From Brevibacterium oceani (GTDB lineage Bacteria; Actinomycetota; Actinomycetes; Actinomycetales; Brevibacteriaceae), in contig NZ_JABKDE010000002.1 in assembly GCF_013623835.1 (NCBI RefSeq), forward strand, positions 496,001 to 560,000: DNA of 64,000 nt, read 5' to 3'. Positions 1-8,331 of this stretch are shown piece after piece. Both the position numbers and the translations under genes were made by a program. Numbering within the stretch: position 1 is the stretch's first letter; every line of letters starts with the position of its first letter. The notes beneath the pieces are model-generated. The model was not told the DNA's origin. It ran no database searches and was given only the letters and a program-made list of their open reading frames with translations.

Positions 1-1236
1 ATCGAGGCCGAGTTCATCGCTGCGGGCGGCTATGCGGCCGAATCCGAGGCCTTCGCAATCGCGGCGAATCTCGGCCTCGACGAGGACCTCATCAGTCAGG
101 AGATCGGCACACTCTCCGGCGGCCAGCGCCGCCGCGTCGAACTCGCCAGGATCCTCTTCTCCGCCCCCGACACGATGATCCTCGACGAGCCGACGAACCA
201 CCTCGACGCCGAATCCGTGCTGTGGCTGCGTGACTATCTCAAGGCGTATTCGGGCGGACTCATCGTCATCAGCCACGACCTCGATCTCATCGACGAGGTC
301 GTCAACAAGGTGTTCTTCCTCGACGCCACCCGCCAGACCATCGATATCTACTCGATGGGCTACCGCCTCTACCTCAAGCAGCGCGAGGACGATGAGCGTC
401 GACGCCGCCGCGAACGTGCGAACGCGGAGAAGAAGGCCTCGGCACTCACCGCGCAGGCGAACAAGATGATGGCGAAGGCGACGAAGACCGTGGCGGCCCA
501 GCAGATGGCCAAACGTGCGGAACGTCTGCTCGCCGGACTCGACGACGAACGCGCCACCGAGAAGGTCGCGAACCTCCGCTTCCCGGCACCGGCCGACTGC
601 GGACGAGTGCCGCTGACTGCCGAGGGACTCTCGCGCAGCTTCGGCTCCACCGAGGTCTTCACCGGTGTCGATCTCGCGATCGACAAAGGCTCACGGGTCG
701 TCATCCTCGGCTACAACGGTGCGGGCAAGACGACGCTGCTGCGTCTGCTCGCCGGTCTCGACGAACCCGATTCGGGCCAGGTCGTGCCCGGCCACGGGCT
801 CAAACTCGGCTACTACGCGCAGGAGCACGAGACGCTCGACCTCGACCGCAGCGTGCTGGAGAACATGAGCCGGAACTCACCGCACCTCGATGACACGGCG
901 GTGCGCAACGTGCTCGGTTCGTTCCTGTTCTCCGGTGACGACGTGCACAAACCCGCCAAGGTGCTCTCCGGCGGTGAGAAGACGAGGCTGGCTCTGGCCA
1001 CGCTCGTCGTCTCGAGTGCGAACGTCCTCCTCCTCGACGAGCCGACGAACAACCTCGATCCGGCCTCGCGTGAGGAGATCCTCTCGGCCATCCGCCGCTA
1101 TGAGGGCGCGATCATCCTCGTCACCCACGATGAGGGAGCGGTGTCCGCACTCGATCCCGACCGGGTGCTGCTCCTGCCCGACGGTGACGAGGACCTGTGG
1201 AACGACACCTACCTCGACCTCGTCAGCCTCGCCTGA
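1..1236 (+). CDS. ABC-F family ATP-binding protein (5' end outside window)
   Basis: Soluble ABC protein with two fused ATPase domains and no membrane segment. ABC-F proteins act on ribosomes (EttA/Uup/antibiotic-protection type) rather than in transport. The frame is open to base 1, so the start is missing. The visible part begins inside the first ATPase domain: signature LSGGQRRRVELAR, then Walker B with DEPTNHLD. A charged Arg/Lys/Ala-rich linker follows at about bases 380-560. The second domain has Walker A (GYNGAGKTT), signature LSGGEKTRLALATL and DEPTNNLD. The stop overlaps the 3' end of the convergent SURF1 gene by 14 bp. Family assignment is firm. The subfamily cannot be set without the N-terminus. 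Confidence 0.93.
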   Translation: MEAEFIAAGGYAAESEAFAIAANLGLDEDLISQEIGTLSGGQRRRVELARILFSAPDTMILDEPTNHLDAESVLWLRDYLKAYSGGLIVISHDLDLIDEVVNKVFFLDATRQTIDIYSMGYRLYLKQREDDERRRRRERANAEKKASALTAQANKMMAKATKTVAAQQMAKRAERLLAGLDDERATEKVANLRFPAPADCGRVPLTAEGLSRSFGSTEVFTGVDLAIDKGSRVVILGYNGAGKTTLLRLLAGLDEPDSGQVVPGHGLKLGYYAQEHETLDLDRSVLENMSRNSPHLDDTAVRNVLGSFLFSGDDVHKPAKVLSGGEKTRLALATLVVSSANVLLLDEPTNNLDPASREEILSAIRRYEGAIILVTHDEGAVSALDPDRVLLLPDGDEDLWNDTYLDLVSLA

Positions 1237-2140
1237 AGCGCTCCTCGAGCATCGCGTCCTCCTCGGCCTCGGCCTGACCGTGGACCGTGGGGGAGGCGAA
1301 GCGGTTGTGACCGTAGCGGCTGCCCGGCTGTCCGATCTTCGCTCCCGCGTCGAGGGCGGCCTTATCGATGACGACGAGTTCGTTGTCGTTGCCGCCGCGT
1401 TCGGCAGCCTCGGCGGTGGCCTTGCGCTCCCGGCGAGCCGAGATCGCGACAGCGATGATGATCATGATCCCGAACGCGAACCACTGGAGCATATACGACA
1501 GGTGGTTGCCGGGATCGAGGTCGGGCATCGGCAGCGGAGTCAGACCGGAGTCGGTCTCATCACTGCCGGTCGATGACTGACTGCCCGTCGGTGACGCTTC
1601 GGCGTAGACGTGGGTATAGGAGTCGTCCATCCCGGGGATGCGGGCAGGGTCGATGGCCTTGATCATTCCCGGGGGATTGTCGTCATCGGACCCGTCCTGG
1701 GCCGCCTGCAGATGAGCGATGACGGTCTGCCGACCCTTCGGTGCCGCGGGCACGGAATCCGCTTCGGTGGTGAAGCCTCTGACCACAGCGATCGTCGGGC
1801 CCTGGGCGATGTGGAAGGGGGTGACGACGTAGAAGCCGGGCTGGTCCTCGACGGTGCGGTTGCGCGCGAGGACCGTGTCGGCATCCGCGTACTCACCGGT
1901 CAGTCGGACCTGGGTCCATTCCTCGGTCGTGGCCAGGGTCGAATCCGTGTTCGGCAGCACCGAGTCCACGGCAACGGGATCGGCGGAATAGTTCGCGGTG
2001 ATCGTGGCGATCTCCTGCTCACGCTGTTCACGACGGTCCTTCTGCCACAGGGCGAGGAAGACACAGGCGATGACGACGATGATCGCCATGGCGATGTACT
2101 TGAGCCAGCGTGCGGTGAAGAGGAAGGAATAGCGGCTCAA
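1223..2140 (-). CDS. SURF1 family cytochrome oxidase biogenesis protein
   Basis: 305-residue membrane protein of the SURF1/Shy1 family, which helps assemble cytochrome c oxidase. It shows the family topology: one transmembrane helix near the N-terminus (about residues 12-32), a long extracytoplasmic region, and a second helix near residues 215-235 (YMLQWFAFGIMIIIAVAI). Family-like motifs are visible: WQKDRREQRE just after the first helix and PGFYVVTP followed by VVRGF in the middle. A Ser/Thr/Asp-rich insert precedes the second helix and a charged cytoplasmic tail of about 70 residues follows it. The start overlaps the stop of the upstream small gene by 4 bp (ATGA), so the two are probably translationally coupled. 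Confidence 0.88.
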   Translation of the reverse strand: MSRYSFLFTARWLKYIAMAIIVVIACVFLALWQKDRREQREQEIATITANYSADPVAVDSVLPNTDSTLATTEEWTQVRLTGEYADADTVLARNRTVEDQPGFYVVTPFHIAQGPTIAVVRGFTTEADSVPAAPKGRQTVIAHLQAAQDGSDDDNPPGMIKAIDPARIPGMDDSYTHVYAEASPTGSQSSTGSDETDSGLTPLPMPDLDPGNHLSYMLQWFAFGIMIIIAVAISARRERKATAEAAERGGNDNELVVIDKAALDAGAKIGQPGSRYGHNRFASPTVHGQAEAEEDAMLEERFRRG

Positions 2141-2349
2141 CCTGCGCCCTCCGGAATGTCGTCGATGGATACGTCAGTGAGATAGAAGTCCCGAAGCGTG
2201 AGGAAGTCGCGCAGGTGGTCGAGATGGTCGTCGCAGGCCAACCAGGTCTTCTTGCGCTCGGGAGTGTGCAGGCGCGGGTTGTTCCACAGAATCGCCCGGG
2301 TCGCTGAGGCCCGGCAGTCCTTGGCCGAGCACTGGAGCTCGACGCTCAT
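2137..2349 (-). CDS. Small conserved actinobacterial protein, function unknown
   Basis: 70 residues with three cysteines in a CSAKDC...C pattern and several histidines (ACDDHLDHL), which suggests a small metal-binding fold; this is inference. Similar short proteins next to SURF1 genes in Actinomycetota are, to my recollection, sometimes labelled acetone carboxylase, a name the sequence does not support. It overlaps SURF1 by 4 bp at its 3' end and the DUF3099 gene by 4 bp at its 5' end, so it is the middle cistron of a coupled three-gene unit. Confidence 0.72.
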   Translation of the reverse strand: MSVELQCSAKDCRASATRAILWNNPRLHTPERKKTWLACDDHLDHLRDFLTLRDFYLTDVSIDDIPEGAG

Positions 2350-2852
2350 GCGTGGTCGCCCCTGTCATCGCTGTCATCGATCGTCTCTCCGGCGATGGTT
2401 TCACCGGCAACGGTCTCGTGGTCGTCATCGCCCGACTCTGCGTCGCGGGCTGTCTCATCCGACTCGGCTTCGCCGACGGTCTCACCGTCTATCGTGTCGG
2501 AGACAGCGCCGTCCTCACCGATCGTCTCACCCCTGGCGGGAGGCAGCTCGGCACGCGGCGCTTCGTCGAGCAGCGCCACGGCGTCGTCGCGGGTCCGCTC
2601 CCGACCGGCATTGGCGAAGATCACAGCGGGATACGGCAACACGACCGCGCCGGCGACGCAGATCCACATGATCACGTGCTGGTCGGCGACGAAAGCGAAA
2701 TAGGCTCCCACGAAGCAGGCCGTCCTGATGCCCATCGTGATGGAGTACTTGATGATCCGAGATCTCATGTCATCATCAAGGGCGGTGTCTGCCGTGGTGA
2801 TCTGTTGCGAGTGCCTGACCATATCCTTCTTCGATCGATGACTGCCAAACAT
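2346..2852 (-). CDS. DUF3099 domain membrane protein
   Basis: 168-residue protein with two adjacent hydrophobic segments (about residues 35-80, around GIRTACFVGAYFAFV and MWICVAGAVVLPYPAVIFA) matching the DUF3099 pattern, followed by a very acidic C-terminal half. That half is built from loose repeats such as GETVGE, AGETIAGETI and GDD. The frame extends further upstream, but I place the start at 2852 because AAAGGA lies 8 nt before that ATG and the family begins about here. Function is unknown. It is the first gene of a coupled unit with the small protein and SURF1. Confidence 0.8.
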   Translation of the reverse strand: MFGSHRSKKDMVRHSQQITTADTALDDDMRSRIIKYSITMGIRTACFVGAYFAFVADQHVIMWICVAGAVVLPYPAVIFANAGRERTRDDAVALLDEAPRAELPPARGETIGEDGAVSDTIDGETVGEAESDETARDAESGDDDHETVAGETIAGETIDDSDDRGDHA

Positions 2853-2951
2853 GATACTCGTCCTTTGTGAGAGACGTATCCACGGACCAGGGGACAGGAT
2901 AGGTTGGTCCACGATAGATTTGCCTACACAGTCGATCAACAGGAGTCATCC

Positions 2952-3662
2952 GTGTCAGAACCACGCACAATCCTCGTCACCGGCGGCAACCGCGGCATCG
3001 GCCGCACCATCGCCGAGGAGTTCATCGCCAATGGCGACAAGGTGGCCGTCACCTCCCGCAACGGAGACGCTCCCGAAGGGGCGCTGGCCGTGTCCGCCGA
3101 TGTCACCGATTCGGCATCCGTCGATGCCGCCTTCGACGAGATCGAAGAGAAGCTCGGCCCCGTCGAGGTGGTCGTGGCCAATGCCGGCATCACGCGGGAC
3201 AACCTGCTCATGCGGATGAGCGACGACGACTTCGAAGCGGTCGTCGATACGAACCTCACCGGTGTCTTCCGCACCGTCAAGCGCGGGATCACTAACATGA
3301 TCCGGGGGAAGAAGGGCCGCATCGTGCTCATCTCCTCGGTCTCCGGTCTCTACGGCGTTCCGGGCCAGGCGAACTATTCCTCGGCCAAGGCCGGTCTCGT
3401 CGGCCTCGCCCGTTCGATCACCCGCGAACTCGGTTCCCGCGGCATCACTGCCAACGTCGTCGCCCCGGGCTTCATCCGCACCGACATGACCGACGAGCTC
3501 AGCGAGAAGCAGCAGAAGGAGTACCTGGCGACGATCCCGGCCAAGCGCTTCGCCGAACCGTCCGAAGTCGCCAAGGTCGTGCGCTGGGTGGCTTCCGACG
3601 AGGCCGCCTACATCTCCGGTGCCGTCATCCCCGTCGACGGCGGCCTCGGCATGGGGCACTGA
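2952..3662 (+). CDS. fabG: 3-oxoacyl-ACP reductase FabG
   Basis: 236-residue short-chain dehydrogenase reducing 3-oxoacyl-ACP with NADPH in fatty-acid elongation. The sequence shows the Rossmann motif TGGNRGIG near the N-terminus, NAGITRDNLL, and the catalytic Tyr-x3-Lys in YSSAKAG. It ends with the usual PVDGGLGMGH. I chose the GTG start at 2952 because AGGAG lies 6 nt upstream; the frame also contains an ATG at 2904 with no ribosome site. A TAGGTT -10 candidate at 2900-2905 would give a leader of about 40 nt. The downstream neighbour fabI has its own promoter candidate. Confidence 0.93.
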   Translation: MSEPRTILVTGGNRGIGRTIAEEFIANGDKVAVTSRNGDAPEGALAVSADVTDSASVDAAFDEIEEKLGPVEVVVANAGITRDNLLMRMSDDDFEAVVDTNLTGVFRTVKRGITNMIRGKKGRIVLISSVSGLYGVPGQANYSSAKAGLVGLARSITRELGSRGITANVVAPGFIRTDMTDELSEKQQKEYLATIPAKRFAEPSEVAKVVRWVASDEAAYISGAVIPVDGGLGMGH

Positions 3663-3791
3663 GCCTCGACCCTCACGCATGTCGCGTCAGATGCGGTCTC
3701 GCCCGTGCTCAGCCCGTAGACTGCACACCAGAGATGCCGCGTGAAGCGGCGTCAGCCACACGATCAGCAAACCCTTGTAGAAAGGACCACC

Positions 3792-4550
3792 ATGGGAATT
3801 CTTGACGGAAAGCGCATTCTCGTCACCGGCGTGCTCACCGAGGCCTCGATCGCCTTCGCCGCCGCCCGCATCGCACAGGAGCAGGGTGCCGAAGTCATCC
3901 TCTCCAGCTTCGGTCGGCAGATGAAGATCACCCAGGTCATCGCCGAACGCCTGCCGCAGACCCCGAACGTCATCGAACTCGACGCCACGAACGACGAGGA
4001 TCTCGCGGCTCTGCCCGAGCGTCTCGGCGGCAACATCGACGGCATCGTCCACGCGATCGCCTTCGCGCCGAAGAATGCCCTCGGCGGCGTCTTCCTCGAC
4101 ACCCCGTGGGAGTCGGTCTCCGGCGCCATCCACGTCTCCGCGTACTCGCTCAAGGCCATCGCCGTGGCCGCCAAGCCCGTGCTCAACAAGGGTGCCGGCA
4201 TCGTCGGACTCACGTTCGACGCGACGATCTCCTGGCCGGTCTACGACTGGATGGGCGTGGCCAAGGCCGCGTTCGAGTCCACCGCCCGCTACCTCGCGAA
4301 GTACGTCGGCGAGGACGGCGTGCGCGTCAACCTCGTCTCGGCCGGTCCGCTCAAGACCACCGCTGCGACCTCGATCCCCGGCTTCGAGACCCTCGAGGAC
4401 ATGTGGGGCGACCGTGCACCGCTGGGTTGGGACCAGAAGGACACCACCCCGGCGGGCAAGGCGATCGTCGCACTGCTCTCGGACTGGTTCCCCGCCACCA
4501 CCGGCGAGATGGTCCACGTCGACGGCGGCTTCCACTCCACTGGCGCCTGA
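3792..4550 (+). CDS. fabI: Enoyl-ACP reductase FabI (InhA-like)
   Basis: 252-residue NADH-dependent enoyl-ACP reductase for the last step of the fatty-acid elongation cycle. Features: N-terminal ILDGKRILVTGV, the substrate-side catalytic pair Tyr-x6-Lys in YDWMGVAK, a substrate-loop region around LKTTAATSIPGF, and the C-terminal HVDGGFHSTGA. This gene is the homologue of mycobacterial InhA, the isoniazid and triclosan target. Start at 3792 is supported by AGAAAGGACC just upstream. A TAGACT -10 box at 3717-3722 suggests its own promoter with a leader of about 60 nt, although fabG lies in the same direction 130 bp upstream. Confidence 0.94.
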   Translation: MGILDGKRILVTGVLTEASIAFAAARIAQEQGAEVILSSFGRQMKITQVIAERLPQTPNVIELDATNDEDLAALPERLGGNIDGIVHAIAFAPKNALGGVFLDTPWESVSGAIHVSAYSLKAIAVAAKPVLNKGAGIVGLTFDATISWPVYDWMGVAKAAFESTARYLAKYVGEDGVRVNLVSAGPLKTTAATSIPGFETLEDMWGDRAPLGWDQKDTTPAGKAIVALLSDWFPATTGEMVHVDGGFHSTGA

Positions 4551-4574
4551 GACGCGACGCGAGAGGCCCGACAC

Positions 4575-5081
4575 ATGCCCGTGCTCATCCTCGCCCGCCA
4601 CGCCAAGGCGGAGCCTGACGGTCCGACCGACTTCGAACGGTCTCTCAGTGCCAAGGGCCTGGCTCAGGCCGTCGAGGCCGGAGCCGAGATCGCCGAACGC
4701 TGGTCACCCGATGTGGCCATCGCCTCGGAGGCCCGTCGCACCGTGCAGACCGGTCAGGCCGTCGTCGAAGCGGTGAACCGGGCCGCCGGCGGCAGCGTTG
4801 AGAAACCCGGCAGCCTCGAGCTGCGTGAGGATCGCTCGCTCTACGCCTGCGAGGTCGAGGACTGGCTCGATGCCATCAACTCGATCCCCGCGGACAGCGA
4901 ATGCGCCTATATCGTCGGCCACCAGCCCACCGTCGCCGAGGTGATCGGACGCCTCAGCCCCGAACATGGAGTTCCGGACGGGTTCCGTCCCTCCTCGATC
5001 GCGGTCTTCGACCTCGAGAGCTGGGACGTGGAGCCGGGGTCGTACCCGGCGCCGCAGATCCGCGTCTTCCATGGTGTGTGA
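4575..5081 (+). CDS. sixA: SixA-type phosphohistidine phosphatase
   Basis: 168-residue histidine phosphatase of the SixA branch, short forms that remove phosphate from phosphohistidine. The catalytic RHAKAEPDG is at the N-terminus and the second histidine lies in VGHQPTVAEV. Downstream of fabI by 24 bp, so it probably shares that transcript, although no functional link to fatty-acid synthesis is known to me. It ends 35 bp before a strong bidirectional hairpin. Its real substrate cannot be told from sequence. Confidence 0.85.
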   Translation: MPVLILARHAKAEPDGPTDFERSLSAKGLAQAVEAGAEIAERWSPDVAIASEARRTVQTGQAVVEAVNRAAGGSVEKPGSLELREDRSLYACEVEDWLDAINSIPADSECAYIVGHQPTVAEVIGRLSPEHGVPDGFRPSSIAVFDLESWDVEPGSYPAPQIRVFHGV

Positions 5082-5115
5082 GCCACGGAGTCCGAACCGA
5101 CGCATCTGATGAACT

Positions 5116-5145
5116 GAGGCCCTCCGACCGACGTCGGAGGGCCTC
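5116..5145. terminator. Bidirectional intrinsic terminator between sixA and serB
   Basis: Perfect 13-bp GC-rich stem (5116-5128 with 5133-5145) closed by a CGAC tetraloop. It lies between the convergent sixA and serB genes, so it can end both transcripts. No long T-tract follows, which is common for high-GC actinobacteria. Confidence 0.85.
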
Positions 5146-5204
5146 TGTGCTTGTCCCGGAGCAGAGCGCCACGCTGGCGCTGCTTGATGTTCGTTTGCTT
5201 GCCC

Positions 5205-5882
5205 TCAGGCTTCGGTTCGAGCCTCGATGATCGTGAGCACCTCACGCAGGTCTCGTGTCGTCACGGAGGCATCGGCAGCCTCGACGAGGGCGGGCTTGGC
5301 GCAGAATGCAATGCCGAGACCGGCGGCGCGAATCATTCCGATGTCATTGGCCCCATCGCCGATCGCCACCGAGGCCGCTCGGTCGAAGCCTCCTGCCGAG
5401 AGCAGGTCCTCGAAGATCGCCGCCTTCGCACTCGGGTCGATGACTCGCCCGCTCGTGCGTCCGGTGAGGCGGCTGTGCTCGATCCCGAGACCATTGGCGA
5501 AGACGTCGGTGATGCCGAGCTCCGCGGCCACCGGGGCGATGATCGCGGTGAATCCTCCGGACACCAGAGCCACTTGACCGCCGGTCGAGTGCACGGCGGC
5601 TACGAGGTCGGCGGCACCGGGGGTGAGGGTGATCTGTTCGCGGACTTCGTCGAGGACGGTCTCCGGCAGCCCCTCGAGCAGCGCCACACGTTCGGCCAAG
5701 GAGGCGGAGAAGTCGAGTTCGCCGGCCATGGCGCGGTCGGTGATGTCGGCGACCTCATCACCGACTCCCGCGTGGGCGGCGATGAGATCGATGACCTCCT
5801 CGTTGATGAACGTCGAATCGACGTCCATGACGAGCAGCTGGACGGGTCGGGCGCTGCGCGCGGTCTGTTGGGTTTCACTCAC
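5205..5882 (-). CDS. serB: Phosphoserine phosphatase SerB (HAD family)
   Basis: 225-residue HAD phosphatase releasing serine from O-phosphoserine. The nucleophile motif is VMDVDSTFINEE near residue 15, motif II is around ALVSGGFTAI, and motif III/IV is in IGDGANDIGMI. It lacks the N-terminal ACT domains of the long mycobacterial SerB2. The frame runs far upstream into the preceding gene. I place the start at GTG 5882, where GTGA overlaps the stop of the upstream gene by 4 bp and the SerB fold begins. Confidence 0.9.
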   Translation of the reverse strand: MSETQQTARSARPVQLLVMDVDSTFINEEVIDLIAAHAGVGDEVADITDRAMAGELDFSASLAERVALLEGLPETVLDEVREQITLTPGAADLVAAVHSTGGQVALVSGGFTAIIAPVAAELGITDVFANGLGIEHSRLTGRTSGRVIDPSAKAAIFEDLLSAGGFDRAASVAIGDGANDIGMIRAAGLGIAFCAKPALVEAADASVTTRDLREVLTIIEARTEA

Positions 5883-6613
5883 CCGTTCATCGTAGCCACT
5901 GCCATGATGTAGTTCGCCGCAGCGGGGTGCAGCTGAGACAGCAGGGTTCCGAACTCCGGCGGGGAGACCGTGGCCGGGGCGAGGACCGAACGCATCCGGT
6001 GGTGGATGTCCAGGGCCGCGTAGATCGCCCTGGAATCGGCCTCGGTGGGAATGAGGCGGGAGATCGGATGCGTCGTCGACAGCTCTTCCTGCCAGTCCCG
6101 CCACGGGCCCTGCCGCCAGTCCTGGGGAACGTCGAGGGTCTCAACGAGGGTCAGCCCTTCCATCACGAGCAGGCGCAGGCGGCGCAGCGCCTCGGCGGAG
6201 GTGCCGACGGTGACGGGGCGGAAGAGCGTGGGACGGCACGCGATGATCTCGACGTTCGCCTCGGCGCCGATGAGCGCCACCGCCGCCTGCTCGGAACCGC
6301 GGTGAAGGACGACGGGGGCGCTGTGCCGACCCACCTTCGTCCGTGATTCCTTCTCGACCGGGGGAGTCGTGTGCGGCAGGGACGGGTGGTGCAGGGCCAA
6401 GCGCGCATGCGTGATCCCGGCGGCAGCCGCCTCGGCGATGAACAGCAGCAGTCCGGTGGGAACGGAAGTGTCGAAGACCTCATCGGCGACGATGAGAGGA
6501 ACATCACGATCATCGTCGAGGAACGCGGCGCTGACCTCGTCAGGGGGCAGGGTCGAGCGCAGACGATGATTCATCGCCAGGGTCAGCAGGAGTGAGTCGG
6601 TCGTGAGGTCCAT
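5879..6613 (-). CDS. Conserved hypothetical protein upstream of serB
   Basis: 244 residues, no family recognised. It is soluble, with a hydrophobic alanine-rich patch (GLLLFIAEAAAAG) too short and too polar around it to be a clear membrane segment. It overlaps serB by 4 bp and so is probably co-expressed with it. The start at 6613 is supported by a TATTCT -10 box (minus strand, 6622-6627) only 8 nt away and no ribosome site, consistent with a leaderless mRNA. Function not assignable. Confidence 0.7.
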   Translation of the reverse strand: MDLTTDSLLLTLAMNHRLRSTLPPDEVSAAFLDDDRDVPLIVADEVFDTSVPTGLLLFIAEAAAAGITHARLALHHPSLPHTTPPVEKESRTKVGRHSAPVVLHRGSEQAAVALIGAEANVEIIACRPTLFRPVTVGTSAEALRRLRLLVMEGLTLVETLDVPQDWRQGPWRDWQEELSTTHPISRLIPTEADSRAIYAALDIHHRMRSVLAPATVSPPEFGTLLSQLHPAAANYIMAVATMNG

Positions 6614-6657
6614 GTCGAACCAGAATAGACGGCGCGCCTGCGATAGAGTCTGAGGAT

Positions 6658-7443
6658 ATGAGTGATGTCCTGAATTTGGATTCCGTGTCCGTGCGTCGGG
6701 GGAAGAACTTCCTTCTCGACGATTTCTCGCTGACCGTCGCCGAGGGCGAACATTGGGCCGTGCTCGGACCCAACGGGGCGGGCAAGACGACGCTGCTCGA
6801 ACTCGCGGCCGGTCGCATGCACCCGACGAAGGGTGCTGTGAGCATTCTCGAGGAGCAGCTCGGGCGTGTCGACGTCTTCGAACTGCGCCCGCGCATCGGC
6901 TACGCGTCGACGGTGCTGGCCAACCGGATCCCCAGCTCCGAGGCGGTGCTCGACACCGTGCTCACCGCCGCATACGGCGTCACGGGACGCTGGGTCGAGG
7001 AGTACGAACAGGCCGATATCGACCGGGCCCGTGATCTGCTCGCCGCCTTCAACATCACCCATCTGACCGACCGCACCTTCGGGACCCTGTCCGAAGGCGA
7101 GCGCAAACGCGTCCAGATCGCCCGGGCGCTCATGACCGACCCGGAGCTGCTGCTCCTCGACGAACCGGCCTCGGGTCTCGACCTCGGCGGTCGTGAGGAG
7201 CTGCTCGGCGCGCTCACGGAGATCCTGTCGTCGAAGTGGGCACCGGCGACGATCATGGTCACTCATCATGTCGAGGAGATCCCCGCCGGCGTCACACATG
7301 TCCTGCTGCTGGCCGACGGCACCGATCTGGCCGCCGGACCCATCGAGGACACGCTCACGGCGGACAACCTCGCCGCGACGTTCGGCATCGACGTCAAGCT
7401 CACCCGCGACGGTCAGCGCTACCACGCACACTCGACTCTCTGA
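6658..7443 (+). CDS. ABC transporter ATP-binding protein
   Basis: 261-residue single ABC ATPase domain: Walker A GPNGAGKTT (about residue 40), Q-loop region near YASTVLANRIP, signature LSEGERKRVQIARAL and Walker B LLLLDEPASGLDLGG. No membrane partner of ABC type lies nearby; the next gene is a TauE/SafE permease, which does not use ABC ATPases. It may serve a distant permease or a non-transport role. A TAGAGT -10 box at 6644-6649 sits 8 nt before the ATG, so the message is probably leaderless. The promoter region is shared with the divergent gene at 6613. Confidence 0.85.
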   Translation: MSDVLNLDSVSVRRGKNFLLDDFSLTVAEGEHWAVLGPNGAGKTTLLELAAGRMHPTKGAVSILEEQLGRVDVFELRPRIGYASTVLANRIPSSEAVLDTVLTAAYGVTGRWVEEYEQADIDRARDLLAAFNITHLTDRTFGTLSEGERKRVQIARALMTDPELLLLDEPASGLDLGGREELLGALTEILSSKWAPATIMVTHHVEEIPAGVTHVLLLADGTDLAAGPIEDTLTADNLAATFGIDVKLTRDGQRYHAHSTL

Positions 7444-7445
7444 GC

Positions 7446-8282
7446 ATGGAGCTGTGGCAGAGCATCGGTCTCGAACCGTGGCAGATCGGTCTGATCGTTC
7501 TCGCCGGCATCGCGGCAGGCGGCATCAATGCCGTCGTCGGCTCCGGCACCCTCATCACCTTCCCTGCGCTCGTGGCCTTCGGGGTCCCGCCCGTGGTGTC
7601 GACGATGAGCAACGCGGTGGGCCTCATTCCCGGCAACATCGCTTCCTCGTTCGGATACCGTGAGGAGCTGCGCGGGCAGTGGAGACGAATCCTCGGCTTC
7701 GTGCCGGCGTCCCTGCTGGGGTCGCTGACCGGGGCGTATCTGCTCCTGCATCTGCCCGAGGACGCGTTCGAGACGATCGTGCCCGTCCTCCTCGTCGTCG
7801 CCCTGATCATGGTCGTCGGCCAACCGTATCTCTCCCGGTATCTGAAGAACCGGTCCCTGCGTCGGGCCCAGGAAGCCGGCGTCGAGCACACCGCCGCCGA
7901 GGTGGGGGATGCGCTGTCGACCGGCCGTTACCTGGCCGTGCTCCTCGTCGTCTTCCTCACCGCCATCTACGGCGGGTATTTCGCTGCCGCTCAGGGCATC
8001 ATCCTTATCGCCCTCCTCGGGCTGCTGCTGCCCGATGATCTGCAGCGGCTCAACGGGCTGAAGAACGTTCTCGTCCTCTTCGTCAACACGGTCTCGGCGA
8101 GCACGTACATCATCGTCGGCCACGACCGGATCAACTGGATCGCAGTCATCTGCATCGCGATCGGCTCGCTCATCGGCGGGTACTTCGGGGCGCGGATCGG
8201 CCGGCGGTTCTCACCGGTGCTGCTGCGCACAGTCATCGTCATCCTCGGACTCGTCGCGATCTGGCGGATCGTCACACTGTGA
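7446..8282 (+). CDS. TauE/SafE (TSUP) family membrane permease
   Basis: 278-residue integral membrane protein of the sulfite/organosulfonate exporter superfamily. It begins with a hydrophobic helix and carries the family pattern GGINAVVGSGTLITFP and the repeated half around AIYGGYFAAAQGI. Roughly eight hydrophobic segments are visible. It starts 2 nt after the ABC ATPase stop, so the two are in one operon. Substrate cannot be read from sequence; family members export sulfite, sulfoacetate and other small anions. Confidence 0.85.
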   Translation: MELWQSIGLEPWQIGLIVLAGIAAGGINAVVGSGTLITFPALVAFGVPPVVSTMSNAVGLIPGNIASSFGYREELRGQWRRILGFVPASLLGSLTGAYLLLHLPEDAFETIVPVLLVVALIMVVGQPYLSRYLKNRSLRRAQEAGVEHTAAEVGDALSTGRYLAVLLVVFLTAIYGGYFAAAQGIILIALLGLLLPDDLQRLNGLKNVLVLFVNTVSASTYIIVGHDRINWIAVICIAIGSLIGGYFGARIGRRFSPVLLRTVIVILGLVAIWRIVTL

Positions 8283-8331
8283 GTGAAACAGCGAGCGGGA
8301 CAGTGAATGTGACTGCAGACGGGGGAGTGCT

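Noticed and set aside
3741-3791. 17-residue N-terminal extension of FabI
   Set aside because: ATG 3792 has the ribosome site and the conserved family start; the extension has no similarity to FabI.
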